From 55-13 sp037190145 (GTDB taxonomy: Bacteria; Armatimonadota; Fimbriimonadia; Fimbriimonadales; Fimbriimonadaceae), in NCBI GenBank assembly GCA_037190145.1, contig JBBCJU010000011.1, forward strand, positions 1 through 64,000: a stretch of 64,000 nucleotides of DNA, read 5' to 3'. The notes under the pieces were generated by a model that saw only the letters and a program-made list of their open reading frames with translations, had not been told where the DNA came from and did not search any database. Of the stretch, positions 24,647-33,634 are shown in pieces. Each line of letters opens with the position of its first letter. Position 1 is the first letter of the stretch. The translations under genes were made by a program, and so were the position numbers.

Positions 24647-25543
24647 ATGAAATACCAGAACCGAGCTTTTACTCTAATTGAACTCCTCGTCGTGATTGCT
24701 ATCATCGCAATCTTGGCGGCTATCCTCTTCCCAGTGTTCGCCCAAGCGAAAGTCGCGGCAAAGAAGTCTGCTTCTGTCTCCAATATGAAGCAAATTGGAA
24801 CCGCTCACTTCATTTACATGGCGGACTATGATGATAACTTCGTTACCTCTTGGGCCAAGGGCTGGGTTGGTGACTGGAGCTTTTTTGTCCAACCCTACAT
24901 GAAGAATACAAAGATTCTTCTTGAACCCAACAAGACCGTCTCTCCATCCGCTTTGAATGCAGTATGTGGCCCAGCCGCAAACGACCCCTACGGCGTTTAC
25001 TTCCTACTGCCCGGCCAACGAGACAATCCGACCGGAGAAACCGCCATGTGGGGCTATGGTTTCAACAACGGGGTTACTTGGAATGATAACCGAGGTCTTA
25101 CAAAGTCAGTGCCTAATACGGTTAACCCAAATCAGCCAATAACCGTTACTTTCCAGGGGATTACCGTTAACACCGAAGTTCACGCGACTTCGCAGGTAGG
25201 TATTTCCCACACATCGGTGATGAGCCCAGCGAGCACCTTTATGATGGCAAATACAGGTGAGCCTCCCAGAAGCAGCATGCAACTGGAAGCCATGACTCCG
25301 CCCAACACTCCCAATGCCCCAAACACCCCTTGCTTCAACGCAAGCCATGCAGGCATGCCGTATGCGGGCGGAAACACATTCCTGTTTGCAGACGGACACG
25401 TAAAGTGGGAGAAGTACAACTCAACTCCTACTGGTACTGGCTTCACGCGGGGCCTGCCGCAAATTACTGGCAAGCCCTGTCGATACTATAGTCAGCACGA
25501 AGAAGGCGAGAACTTCGAGAACTGCCAAAACGGCTGGCGCTAA
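24647..25543 (+). CDS. Type II secretion/type IV pilus-like pseudopilin
   Basis: 298 residues. Class III prepilin leader MKYQNRA|FTLIELLVVIAIIAIL, with Ala instead of Gly at -1, then AAILFPVFAQAKVAAKK and NMKQIGTAHFIYMADYDDNF. The C-terminal NTFLFADGHVKWEKY motif is that of DUF1559-like pseudopilins, very numerous in Planctomycetes and Armatimonadota. After prepilin peptidase cleavage it would assemble through the inner membrane into a pseudopilus or remain envelope-associated. An AAGAAGG ribosome site lies 7 bases before the ATG, so this gene has a leader. Transcribed alone and convergent with the hydroxyproline cluster. Confidence 0.92.
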   Translation: MKYQNRAFTLIELLVVIAIIAILAAILFPVFAQAKVAAKKSASVSNMKQIGTAHFIYMADYDDNFVTSWAKGWVGDWSFFVQPYMKNTKILLEPNKTVSPSALNAVCGPAANDPYGVYFLLPGQRDNPTGETAMWGYGFNNGVTWNDNRGLTKSVPNTVNPNQPITVTFQGITVNTEVHATSQVGISHTSVMSPASTFMMANTGEPPRSSMQLEAMTPPNTPNAPNTPCFNASHAGMPYAGGNTFLFADGHVKWEKYNSTPTGTGFTRGLPQITGKPCRYYSQHEEGENFENCQNGWR

Positions 25544-25549
25544 GCTGAG

Positions 25550-26440
25550 TTAGGAAGGTCGGTTTGCCAGGCAGTCGCGAACAAGCTTCTGAACCTCGGC
25601 AAGCCGGTCTCCGCTCAATTCCAAGCGTGGGGGGCGGACGCGGGTATTGCCCATTTCGACTTCTGCCTGAACGATCTTGATTAGGTGCACAAAGTCAAAC
25701 GTGGTGTCTAGGCGCAGAAGCGGTAAGAACCACTCGTAAAGCTTTCTGGCTTCCTCTTTCTTGCCCGCCATGGCAAGATTGAATAGATCCACCGACTCTT
25801 TCGGACAAGCATTCACCAAGCCCGCAATCCAACCGGTTGCACCGGCGTCAATTCCCTCAACGATAATGTCATCAACGCCAACAAAGATCTTGAGCTGATC
25901 TCCGCACAGGGCTTTAATGCCAGTCACTCTGCGAATGTCGGCACTAGACTCCTTCACCGAATGAAGCGTTGGATATTGATCAGCTAGCTCTTTAACTTGC
26001 TCGGGTGTGACATCCGTCCCATAGGCGATAGGATTGTTATAGAGCATGCAGCTTAGATTGGTCGCCTTGAAGATTTCGCCAAAGTGATAGCTCATCTCCT
26101 CCCATGTCCCGCGGTAAACGTAAGGAGGCAGAACCATGAGTCCTTGGCATCCTGCTTGTTCAGAATCTTTAGCAAACTGAACGGCTTCCGCTGTACTTAG
26201 GGCCGATACCGCAGCAACTACCGGTACACGATCTCCCACAGCCTTGACAAGAGTCTTCATCAGGTCGATCTTCTCGGAATAGAGAAGCGTCGCCCCTTCG
26301 CCAAGCGATCCGGGAGCAACAATGCCTGTGCACCCGTGATCAATCAACCAGTTAGCATGCTTCGCCACAAATTCGTGGTCAATAGATAAATCCTCTTTGA
26401 AATCGGTTGTTGTTGCGGGAATGACGCCTTGCCAGTTCAT
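25550..26440 (-). CDS. DapA-family lyase, probable 1-pyrroline-4-hydroxy-2-carboxylate deaminase
   Basis: 296 residues of the DHDPS/NAL (beta/alpha)8 family: GSLGEG phosphate-like loop (44-49), catalytic Tyr134 in MLYNNP and Schiff-base K163 in LHSVKESSADI. On its own this could be a dihydrodipicolinate synthase, but it follows a D-amino-acid dehydrogenase and a 4-hydroxyproline epimerase, which places it as the deaminase giving 2-oxoglutarate semialdehyde in trans-4-hydroxy-L-proline breakdown. TATCAT ends 9 bases before the ATG, so it may also have its own promoter 50 bp after the oxidase stop. Confidence 0.82.
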   Translation of the reverse strand: MNWQGVIPATTTDFKEDLSIDHEFVAKHANWLIDHGCTGIVAPGSLGEGATLLYSEKIDLMKTLVKAVGDRVPVVAAVSALSTAEAVQFAKDSEQAGCQGLMVLPPYVYRGTWEEMSYHFGEIFKATNLSCMLYNNPIAYGTDVTPEQVKELADQYPTLHSVKESSADIRRVTGIKALCGDQLKIFVGVDDIIVEGIDAGATGWIAGLVNACPKESVDLFNLAMAGKKEEARKLYEWFLPLLRLDTTFDFVHLIKIVQAEVEMGNTRVRPPRLELSGDRLAEVQKLVRDCLANRPS

Positions 26441-26491
26441 GGAGGCTTCATGATACCAAAAATAGTTTGATGTTAAACGGTTTTGTAGATA

Positions 26492-27742
26492 TTAGCTAAA
26501 ACGGTCAGGCTTCATAACCGACAGGTCGAAGTCTGAAGAAGTGCCTTCCACCAATTCCTTCACAATCTGGCCAGACACGGGTCCCAGGCTAACACCCATC
26601 ATGGAATGGCCTGTCGCGCAGATAAGATTCGTAATGTTTTCAGGTCGGCCCATGTAGGGCAGCCCATCTGCCGAGCAGGGACGTAAGCCAGACCAAACTG
26701 GCAACTCCTTGAAATCGTCAGGAGCAAAGTCCGGCATATATCTTGGGATCGATTGGAGGATGCCTTTGTGTTTTCCAGGATTGACGGATAGATCGTCCCC
26801 TACGATCTCCATCGTTCCAGCAAACCTCAGCTTATCGCCGATTGGAGTGACCGCTATTCTGGCTTCAACCAGGATAAAGCAATGCTTTGGAGTCGCCGCA
26901 ACAGGAAGATCGGAGCTATATCCCTTGCCGCCTTGCATTGGCAGTCGGAAACCAAAGCTCTTAGCTAAACGCCCTGACCAAGCTCCGGCAGCCAAAACAT
27001 ACTCATCCGCGACAACTTCGCCGCGTGACGTCGTGAGGGACTTGATCTGGTTGCGTTCTATCTGTGCTCCTTCTACCGAGGTGCTATGGATGAAGTCCAC
27101 TCCCAGTCGAGTGTTTTCTGCCCTCAGCCAAGCAACGAGCGCAACCGGGTTTAAGTGGCAATCATCAAGAAAATGCACCGCACCCGCGGCAGTAAGGCGT
27201 GTAGTCGGTTCCAGGTCTGCTACAGAATTCTTATCGAGGGTCCGTACGTTTAGGTCTAGTTTTCTTGCATGCTCGGCCAGCCGGGATTCGGCCTCAAAGG
27301 TTTTTTCAGTAGCACAAAGCATCACTAGGCCGCACTCTTCCAACCCTATGGCTCCCTCTGAGGCAAGTGCCATCTCTTTATAGAGTGCCCTTGAGTGCAT
27401 ATTCATATCTCTCAAGAGTCTTGAGCCACGTTCCACATTCGCAGCATTAGCCGATTTAGCAAAAAGCAGCGCCCAGCGTAGAAGATCGGGATCTAAGGAT
27501 GGCTTGAATCCGAATGGGCTGTTTTTCCTTAACATCATTCTAAGCCCATAGGCGACCATTCCCGGAGCGGCCAAGGGTTCAAAGTGACTTGGTACAACCA
27601 TGCCTGCATTTCCTAAAGAGCAACAATCGTGATTAGCCCCACCCCGTTCGAGGAGGGTCACTTTGTGTCCGGCTTTTGCAAGGTAATAGGCACTACACAG
27701 TCCAATAATGCCTCCTCCAACGATTGCTACAGATCGGCTCAC
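26492..27742 (-). CDS. FAD-dependent D-amino-acid (D-hydroxyproline) dehydrogenase, DadA family
   Basis: 416 residues. FAD-binding VAIVGGGIIGLCSAYYLAKAG with the acidic end of strand 2 (LLERG), then the DAO fold with GHSMMGVSLGPVSGQIV at the C-terminus. In hydroxyproline pathways this enzyme oxidises cis-4-hydroxy-D-proline to 1-pyrroline-4-hydroxy-2-carboxylate. The GTG start overlaps the stop of the epimerase (GTGA), giving strong translational coupling. A general D-amino-acid dehydrogenase is the alternative. Confidence 0.87.
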   Translation of the reverse strand: MSRSVAIVGGGIIGLCSAYYLAKAGHKVTLLERGGANHDCCSLGNAGMVVPSHFEPLAAPGMVAYGLRMMLRKNSPFGFKPSLDPDLLRWALLFAKSANAANVERGSRLLRDMNMHSRALYKEMALASEGAIGLEECGLVMLCATEKTFEAESRLAEHARKLDLNVRTLDKNSVADLEPTTRLTAAGAVHFLDDCHLNPVALVAWLRAENTRLGVDFIHSTSVEGAQIERNQIKSLTTSRGEVVADEYVLAAGAWSGRLAKSFGFRLPMQGGKGYSSDLPVAATPKHCFILVEARIAVTPIGDKLRFAGTMEIVGDDLSVNPGKHKGILQSIPRYMPDFAPDDFKELPVWSGLRPCSADGLPYMGRPENITNLICATGHSMMGVSLGPVSGQIVKELVEGTSSDFDLSVMKPDRFS

Positions 27743-28659
27743 TTAACGATTCCTCCGATCATGGGATCTCCCTCTACAAAAAGCAGTGCTGATTCTCCAG
27801 TGACAAAAGATCTGCCTTCAATCGTGGGCACAATTTGGTCTCCAGAATATTGATACCAGCCTCGGTACGTTGTTCCAATAATGCTCTCTTGAACCAGAAT
27901 CTCCCCCGGAGCAAGTTTGCCATCAGCCGCTAGACATGCCATTTTTGCGCTGGTTCCAGTACCGCAGGGAGAGCGATCATACTCGCCTCCAGGGCATAGG
28001 ACATAGTTCTTTGAATGAGAATCGGGGCGAGTAGGAGCACCAAACACTTCTACATGATTCACGTCCGGAAACCCTTGTTCTCGAGCCGCCTTCATGATGG
28101 CCTTCGTGAATACTCCCAGCAACTCAAGATTTTCGATAACGACTTCAATGGGTGAGTCTTTGACCAGAAAGAAAGTGTTACCACCCCATGCAATATCTCC
28201 CTTCACTTCCCCGTAGCTCGGGACATGGAGCAATACGCTTTCGTGCGTTCGATAGGAAGGAACGTTTTGAACTTCTACCGTATGTTGATCCCTCAAGGTA
28301 GCTTCAACCACCCCCACTGGAGTGTTTAGCCGATAGGCTCCTGCAGCCAGCCCTTGATGAGCAAGGGTCGCCATAAGGCCAATCGTGCCATGGCCACACA
28401 TACCTAGGGCACCCGCCGGGTTAAAAAATATGAGATCTTTAATGCAACCGGCTTCAGTGGGATCCCCGATCCAAGCTCCCACCACCGCCTCGTAGGATCT
28501 CGGCTCTAGAACTAGGGGCCTATAGTGCTCGGTAAAAAGTTGCTCAAACGCTTCCAAACGCTGTTTGATGTTGGACCCTACCGGTTCTGGCGCGCCGGAT
28601 ATCACCACTCGTGTTGGCTCTCCTTCGGTATGTGAATCAACTACGTGCACAGTTCTCAT
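27739..28659 (-). CDS. 4-hydroxyproline 2-epimerase / proline racemase family
   Basis: 306 residues. Both catalytic cysteines are present: C88 in MCGHGTIG and C232 in DRSPCGTGTSA. Two cysteines indicate racemase or epimerase chemistry; the related trans-3-hydroxyproline dehydratases replace one with Ser or Thr. It would convert trans-4-hydroxy-L-proline to cis-4-hydroxy-D-proline. First gene of the catabolic operon. The start at 28659 (MRTVHVVDSHTEGEPTR, the conserved family N-terminus) has TAATAT ending 7 bases upstream; an ATG three codons earlier lies inside that promoter. Confidence 0.9.
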   Translation of the reverse strand: MRTVHVVDSHTEGEPTRVVISGAPEPVGSNIKQRLEAFEQLFTEHYRPLVLEPRSYEAVVGAWIGDPTEAGCIKDLIFFNPAGALGMCGHGTIGLMATLAHQGLAAGAYRLNTPVGVVEATLRDQHTVEVQNVPSYRTHESVLLHVPSYGEVKGDIAWGGNTFFLVKDSPIEVVIENLELLGVFTKAIMKAAREQGFPDVNHVEVFGAPTRPDSHSKNYVLCPGGEYDRSPCGTGTSAKMACLAADGKLAPGEILVQESIIGTTYRGWYQYSGDQIVPTIEGRSFVTGESALLFVEGDPMIGGIVK

Positions 28660-28666
28660 GTGCCGC

Positions 28667-28672
28667 ATATTA
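28667..28672 (-). promoter_or_regulatory. -10 element TAATAT of the hydroxyproline operon
   Basis: TAATAT on the minus strand ends 7 bases before the ATG at 28659. It lies immediately 3' of the GH35 gene, whose stop is at 28676. Confidence 0.5.
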
Positions 28673-28675
28673 TCT

Positions 28676-30385
28676 TCAACCGAGGATAGGATTGACTAGG
28701 CCCTCGACAGTTCGCTTCTGTCCAGGCAGGAGGTCACTAACGATAATTACATTTGTTCCTTGCTTTAACATAGGAGCTGGACAGAAGGTTGTCTGTTGAG
28801 GGCCTATATTCCAGTGACGGCCTAGATTGAACCCATTGATCCAGACATTTCCTTTGCCCCATCCACTTGTATTCAAATGGGTATCAACGGCTTCTTTAAG
28901 CTCAAAAGTAGCTCGATAGAGAGCCGGAACGGTTGGATTGGATTCAGATATAAATTGGGCTTTGTCAGTATTGATTGAGTAGCTCACAACATTGGTTAGT
29001 GGTTCGCCATCGAAGCTTGCACAGCTAATCCCTTTGCGTTCTTGGAGCATCTCCTTGGCATAGTTGATACGGCCTGTGTTTTCTACGAGAACGTCAATTT
29101 CACCTTTATGCTTGACCGACAGCTCCTTTTGCCCAAGACGTCGATCAAGCGTTCCTTGAACAATTCCGTCGGCGATAACTACAGCATAGTCCTGCAAACC
29201 TTCTAACGTGAGCGATCCTTCTCCTGGAGTATCAAGACGGAGTCGGTATAGGACATAGCCATAGCCTTGCCCTAGCTCTTCCATGCTCTTATATCCTGTC
29301 TCCCCTTTTTCTATCAGTTGTTGAAACAAACAAGACTCGCCAAACGTAAATTCTGGAATAGCTTCACATGGAGTTGTCGTCGGAGGAGCGGGTAGATCGC
29401 CAACAAAATCTGCAATTACGCTTCGAAAAGCTTGGTATTTTTCCGTAAGAGTCCCGTCCTCAGATATCGCTGAATCGTAGTCATAGCTACTAACATCGGG
29501 TCGATATCCTTCTGGAGTCCAGTTAGCACCATTCATGTAGTTCCAATTGGTTCCTCCGTGCAGCATGTAAATGTTGAAGGAGGCATTATTCTCCATAAAC
29601 CACCGTAGATCTAGTGCCTGCAGGTTGGTATCTGTCACATGATGCTCTTGTCCCCAGTGATCGAACCACCCAAACCAAAGCTCGCCACACATGAAAGGAA
29701 CATTCTGGCGAAACTTTGCGAATTCCGCAAACCTTTCGCCTGGACGTGACCCAAAGTTGACAACCGAAAGAACATCTGGCAGAGTGCCTCCGGCAAGCAT
29801 CTCTGGGGTGGGGCCATCTGATGTGAACAGAACACCATCAAACCCAGCGTTCCGAATTTGGTTCTGAATGGCACGCATATACTCGTGGTCATTTCCGAAC
29901 GAGCCGTACTCATTCTCCACTTGAACCATGATGATGGGACCACCCCGTTCTATGGTTAGGTCGGAAGTAATCTCTCCAACCTTCCTCAGATACTTATCCG
30001 AGCAAGCCAAGAATTCAGGATTGTTCTGCCGAATTTGAATATTGGGAATGGTAGCCAACCAAGCAGGGAATCCTCCCCAATCCCACTCAGAGCAAACATA
30101 GGGGCCAGGTCGCAGCAAAACCCACAAACCTAACTCATGAGCAAGCTCAATGAATGCCCTTACATCTAGGTTGCCCTCAAAGTTCCAAGTATCTGGACTC
30201 GTCTCATGCTCATTCCAAAAGACATAAGTGCAGACTGTGTTTAGTCCCATTGCCTTTGCCTGCAACATTCGCTCACGCCAATATGCGCGAGGGATCCGGT
30301 TGTAGTGCAACTCAGCACTACGAATCTGAAAGGGTTGCCCGTCGAGGAGGAATTTGTCGCCGAGGATGGCGAAGCGGTGAGACAT
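28676..30385 (-). CDS. Beta-galactosidase, GH35
   Basis: 569 residues. The GH35 signatures are LRPGPYVCSEWDWGGFPAWL-like entry, acid/base Glu in VQVENEYGSFG and nucleophile Glu in MCGELWFGWFDHWG. The C-terminal beta domains include GWGKGNVWINGFNLGRHW. It cleaves terminal beta-galactose from oligosaccharides. No signal peptide is evident, so the substrate would be imported. It links to galT at 9.8 kb. The chosen start (third codon after the first possible ATG) has TAAGAT ending 9 bases upstream. It reads into the hydroxyproline cluster with a 16-bp gap, but that cluster has its own promoter. Confidence 0.93.
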   Translation of the reverse strand: MSHRFAILGDKFLLDGQPFQIRSAELHYNRIPRAYWRERMLQAKAMGLNTVCTYVFWNEHETSPDTWNFEGNLDVRAFIELAHELGLWVLLRPGPYVCSEWDWGGFPAWLATIPNIQIRQNNPEFLACSDKYLRKVGEITSDLTIERGGPIIMVQVENEYGSFGNDHEYMRAIQNQIRNAGFDGVLFTSDGPTPEMLAGGTLPDVLSVVNFGSRPGERFAEFAKFRQNVPFMCGELWFGWFDHWGQEHHVTDTNLQALDLRWFMENNASFNIYMLHGGTNWNYMNGANWTPEGYRPDVSSYDYDSAISEDGTLTEKYQAFRSVIADFVGDLPAPPTTTPCEAIPEFTFGESCLFQQLIEKGETGYKSMEELGQGYGYVLYRLRLDTPGEGSLTLEGLQDYAVVIADGIVQGTLDRRLGQKELSVKHKGEIDVLVENTGRINYAKEMLQERKGISCASFDGEPLTNVVSYSINTDKAQFISESNPTVPALYRATFELKEAVDTHLNTSGWGKGNVWINGFNLGRHWNIGPQQTTFCPAPMLKQGTNVIIVSDLLPGQKRTVEGLVNPILG

Positions 30386-30559
30386 TGACCTCATATCTTA
30401 CCGAGAAACAGGGGGCAGTAAATGATCGAATGCGCCCTCTCTTAAGACACGGTCGAGTGGCCCAATAGCCCTTCAAGACCAAACTCCTCCTGGCCAGAGA
30501 GGTGTCTTCACAAATCAGCGAAACTTGCAGTCTTCGTTAAGTATCCCAAATGTAGCTTG

Positions 30560-30579
30560 GCCTAGGCTTTCGCCTAGGC
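30560..30579 (-). terminator. Hairpin with GNRA loop after the small secreted-protein gene
   Basis: GCCTAGGC is repeated around GAAA on the minus strand; each arm is itself palindromic. There is no T run, so it is a weak terminator or mRNA 3' end stabiliser. The rest of 30395-30588 shows nothing else. Confidence 0.45.
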
Positions 30580-30588
30580 TCGAAGGCA

Positions 30589-30954
30589 TTACTTGGGTCG
30601 GTGCATTCTTATCAGCGTGCTTTCCGTGAAGCCATTACAGGAAGCATCAACCCAGACGGTTCCAGAGGCAGAACCTGCGAGCGTTGCATTGAACGACTGT
30701 TGAGTTTGCCCATTCGCCACATAAATAGTCGAAGGTATTGAACTGAACTGGGCTGGATTACTGGCCGTGATAGACACCGCTTGGCTCCCAACGGCAGGTT
30801 GATCAATCTCCACCAAAAAGGTAACGGTCGCACCGGCTGCAGGATCCCCACTAGGGCTTGTTTTTACTATAAAATTCGGCTTAACGCCGCAAATAGCTAT
30901 CGCTACTACAGTAGCAGCAAGCAACGCAACAACGAACATAAGTCTGTGTTTCAT
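30589..30954 (-). CDS. Small secreted Ig-like protein
   Basis: 121 residues. The N-terminus is a signal peptide or membrane anchor (about 5-23). The rest is a single beta-sandwich-like domain: GDPAAGATVTFLVEIDQPAVG, VSITASNPAQFSSIPSTIYVANGQTQQSFNATL and SGTVWVDASCNGFTESTL, the pattern of bacterial Ig-like (Big/invasin-type) repeats. No partner gene is evident. The ATG lies 14 bases after a GATATT hexamer, so a short leader is likely. Confidence 0.65.
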   Translation of the reverse strand: MKHRLMFVVALLAATVVAIAICGVKPNFIVKTSPSGDPAAGATVTFLVEIDQPAVGSQAVSITASNPAQFSSIPSTIYVANGQTQQSFNATLAGSASGTVWVDASCNGFTESTLIRMHRPK

Positions 30955-30998
30955 GGCACAGACACTTTAATATCAAAATACTTAAAGCATTACAGTAC

Positions 30999-33539
30999 TT
31001 ATAACCAGTTTGTGTGACTCAGGTTCCCTATTAACTTCAGTTGGTTAGTTTGTTGAAGGCCGATTGCGTGGGTAATTTCATGCTCAATCGCACTGATTCT
31101 CTTGGTATTTGTTTTGTAAAGACTATGTTCATTGCCTACCATATATCCAATACATACTCCCAGTGACTCAGCGGCTTTCTCAAACTGCCCTGCACTTACT
31201 TGCACTTGAGAAAACCATAGATGAGTTCTACCAATAAGGCTTGGGTCGTTAATCGCCTTGGCTTCTGTTAAACAACCATCCAAACGAGTTAGGGCCTGGT
31301 CATATGATTGAGTACCCCAATCTATCTGACTCTGATTCATCTGGATGTTCCAAGAATCTAATAGGTCTTCAGAGTCCGCGCTAGCAATCCTCAAACGTTG
31401 GCTCCAAACTTTTGCTTCATCTATCAGGCTCAGCGAAATGCTTGCTGCCGCTGCACCAGCTGCAGCACTTGTCAGTAGCCCAGATGCATCCAGCTTTACA
31501 GCCCGTGCATAGGCCATGCGATTGATTTCGAGAGACTCCACCGCCATATCTTCTGCCCAATAAGCATAGGCTAAATTCACCAAGACTTGGGTTTCAAGAT
31601 AAGGTTCGTTTTCTAAGCTAGCCTCGTGGCGAACCTTCTCCAGTAGCTCTGCGCCTTTATCACCCATGCCTGCCTTAGTCAAAAAAATGGCTTTCAGCAT
31701 TGTTAGGCGGACGGCTTGAATAGACAGATCGGGCCCACATTTTTCGATGGCTGCGTCGGACAGGTTGATAACTCTACGAAGGTGATTTCGCTTGTACCAA
31801 AAAAGCCACGACCGTCTCATTGCATCTATGAAGTGCGAAGGGTCTGGCCTATCTTGAATGAGGTGCAAAAGCGCCGCCGAAAGATCATCTACCACTTCGT
31901 CAAGCAAGTCCAGATGACTCTTTTGGTTGATACTATTGATCCCGCTAAGCGCTCGATCTGTCTTGCTAAGCATAAATGCAAGGTGGTCTTCCTTGATGTT
32001 TCTCATGCGAGAATCCTCGCTCAGCCCAGCTAGGATTTGGTTTCGGAAGTGAGCTTGTAACACAAATCGATTGCGTCCTTTTGAGTCTGCACTTTCACGA
32101 ACCAGCCCTAAATTAGTAAGTTGCTCAATACCTTCGGCAAGTTTTCGAGGAGGTACTGACATGAGCGCGGCAAGATCAGATCGGCTCCACGGAGATTGTA
32201 GAGAAGAAGCGTATTCCACCATTCTGCGATAGCCTTCCGGAAGACTTTGAAGTGTCTTGCGGACACCCATGTTTTGGCTAACCAATTTATCTTCGTGATG
32301 GGGCTCTTGCAAAAGATCACTAAGGGATTCATATCTTAACCTTCGAGCCGCAAGCTGGATCGATAGCGGACTCCCACCTGTTTGACGGCAGACCTCGTAG
32401 ATTGCCGAAGCCTCCTCGTCGAGTGGCGGCATGCCCTGTCGATACTTGTGGATACTGTCTATCAACAGCGCACAAGCATCAATAGAAGAAATATCGGAAA
32501 GTGTTTCAATACCGTGAACAATTGGGACAGCCATGTCTTCCACCAGAAACTCAGCTCCATGGCGTGTTTGCCCCGACGGAATAGTGGTGCTCAGTATCTG
32601 AACAGCATTGGTATCAAGGAGCGTGTTTGCAACTGCTTCAATGTGAGCACTCAGTTGGTCGCATCCATCTAGGATGAGGAGGTGGTCCTTGCTGCCGTAT
32701 TGCTTTCTAACTGTTTCGAGATTTAGCCCTTCACTTTGATCTATTGCGAAGCCGGTTGCCTGGAGAATCCTTGACAACATTTCGCTTCGGCTACTCACGT
32801 TGTTCAAGTCAACATATTTGACTCCGTCACGGTAGTTATCGACAATTTCTAGTCCCACACGCTTGGCTAAGCTTGACTTGCCAACCCCACTGGCTCCAAT
32901 GAGGCGAACGTATCGGTTGTGTTCCAATAACGTAGCGATTGCTTCAATCTCCGCTTCTCTACCCAGAAAGAACTCAGTGAAGGGAGGAATATTATGTTTG
33001 GGCCTTTCTCCATCGGGAACCGCTAACCTGGGAAGCTCGTGGTGCGAGAGTGATACAACGCGAGTGGTCTGCCCGCCATCCATGTTATAGAACTCGCCAA
33101 AAATCTCTAGCCAATACGGCAATAGCTCTAAGTCTTTTGCAATGATTGCAGCTTCTTCACCAAGAACCACCGCCGTCGTTGGAGCAAGCCCCGCCAACCA
33201 ACTGCTACGGGCTAGTGGAGCAAACTCTCGTCCTTTAGGCTCGTCTGTGGTCTCCCCTATAGAAATGCCAATGGAGGCAAGCTTCAAGCTGCGATTGGCT
33301 TGCCAACCTCTCGCAAATCGCCCCGTCTCCACAAGGCATTCTTCTAGCGACGTGAATTGAATGTGAACAAGAATGTGGGTGGGAAGGTGCTCAACGGAGA
33401 GGAGTCGACAATTTGATGATAACAATTGCCGAACCAGCAATGAAGCTTTTGTTGGCTTCTTCCCAGCGACAGCTAGAACCGTTGTGGTCTTGGGGAGGGA
33501 CACCGTCGTGAACGCCGAAATAGCTCCCCTCATCAGCAA
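30999..33539 (-). CDS. Pseudo-cyclase / STAND ATPase / TPR regulator
   Basis: 846 residues with three parts. Residues about 20-165 follow the order of a class III nucleotide-cyclase domain (SLKLASIGISIGETTDE matches the V-G-I-H-x-G-E strand; SSWLAGLAPTTAVVLGEEAA and LEIFGEFYNMDGG match its end), but the metal-binding D-I-E-G-S-T stretch is gone, so it should be inactive. Residues about 190-480 are an NB-ARC/STAND ATPase: LGREAEIEAIATLL, Walker A GASGVGKSS (K221), Walker B HLLILDGCD. A winged helix and TPR-like helices (about 600-830) follow. Such proteins are usually signal-responsive regulators. The TTG start is tentative; an ATG two codons later is as likely. Divergent from argG. Confidence 0.75.
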   Translation of the reverse strand: MLMRGAISAFTTVSLPKTTTVLAVAGKKPTKASLLVRQLLSSNCRLLSVEHLPTHILVHIQFTSLEECLVETGRFARGWQANRSLKLASIGISIGETTDEPKGREFAPLARSSWLAGLAPTTAVVLGEEAAIIAKDLELLPYWLEIFGEFYNMDGGQTTRVVSLSHHELPRLAVPDGERPKHNIPPFTEFFLGREAEIEAIATLLEHNRYVRLIGASGVGKSSLAKRVGLEIVDNYRDGVKYVDLNNVSSRSEMLSRILQATGFAIDQSEGLNLETVRKQYGSKDHLLILDGCDQLSAHIEAVANTLLDTNAVQILSTTIPSGQTRHGAEFLVEDMAVPIVHGIETLSDISSIDACALLIDSIHKYRQGMPPLDEEASAIYEVCRQTGGSPLSIQLAARRLRYESLSDLLQEPHHEDKLVSQNMGVRKTLQSLPEGYRRMVEYASSLQSPWSRSDLAALMSVPPRKLAEGIEQLTNLGLVRESADSKGRNRFVLQAHFRNQILAGLSEDSRMRNIKEDHLAFMLSKTDRALSGINSINQKSHLDLLDEVVDDLSAALLHLIQDRPDPSHFIDAMRRSWLFWYKRNHLRRVINLSDAAIEKCGPDLSIQAVRLTMLKAIFLTKAGMGDKGAELLEKVRHEASLENEPYLETQVLVNLAYAYWAEDMAVESLEINRMAYARAVKLDASGLLTSAAAGAAAASISLSLIDEAKVWSQRLRIASADSEDLLDSWNIQMNQSQIDWGTQSYDQALTRLDGCLTEAKAINDPSLIGRTHLWFSQVQVSAGQFEKAAESLGVCIGYMVGNEHSLYKTNTKRISAIEHEITHAIGLQQTNQLKLIGNLSHTNWL

Positions 33540-33634
33540 CTACCCTCTAAGCAATACCCATCGGCACAGTCGCGTACTAGGTTCAAAGGGTAACCTTTCG
33601 CACAAGAGTTTGCTATCGCGAACCAATAAATCCG

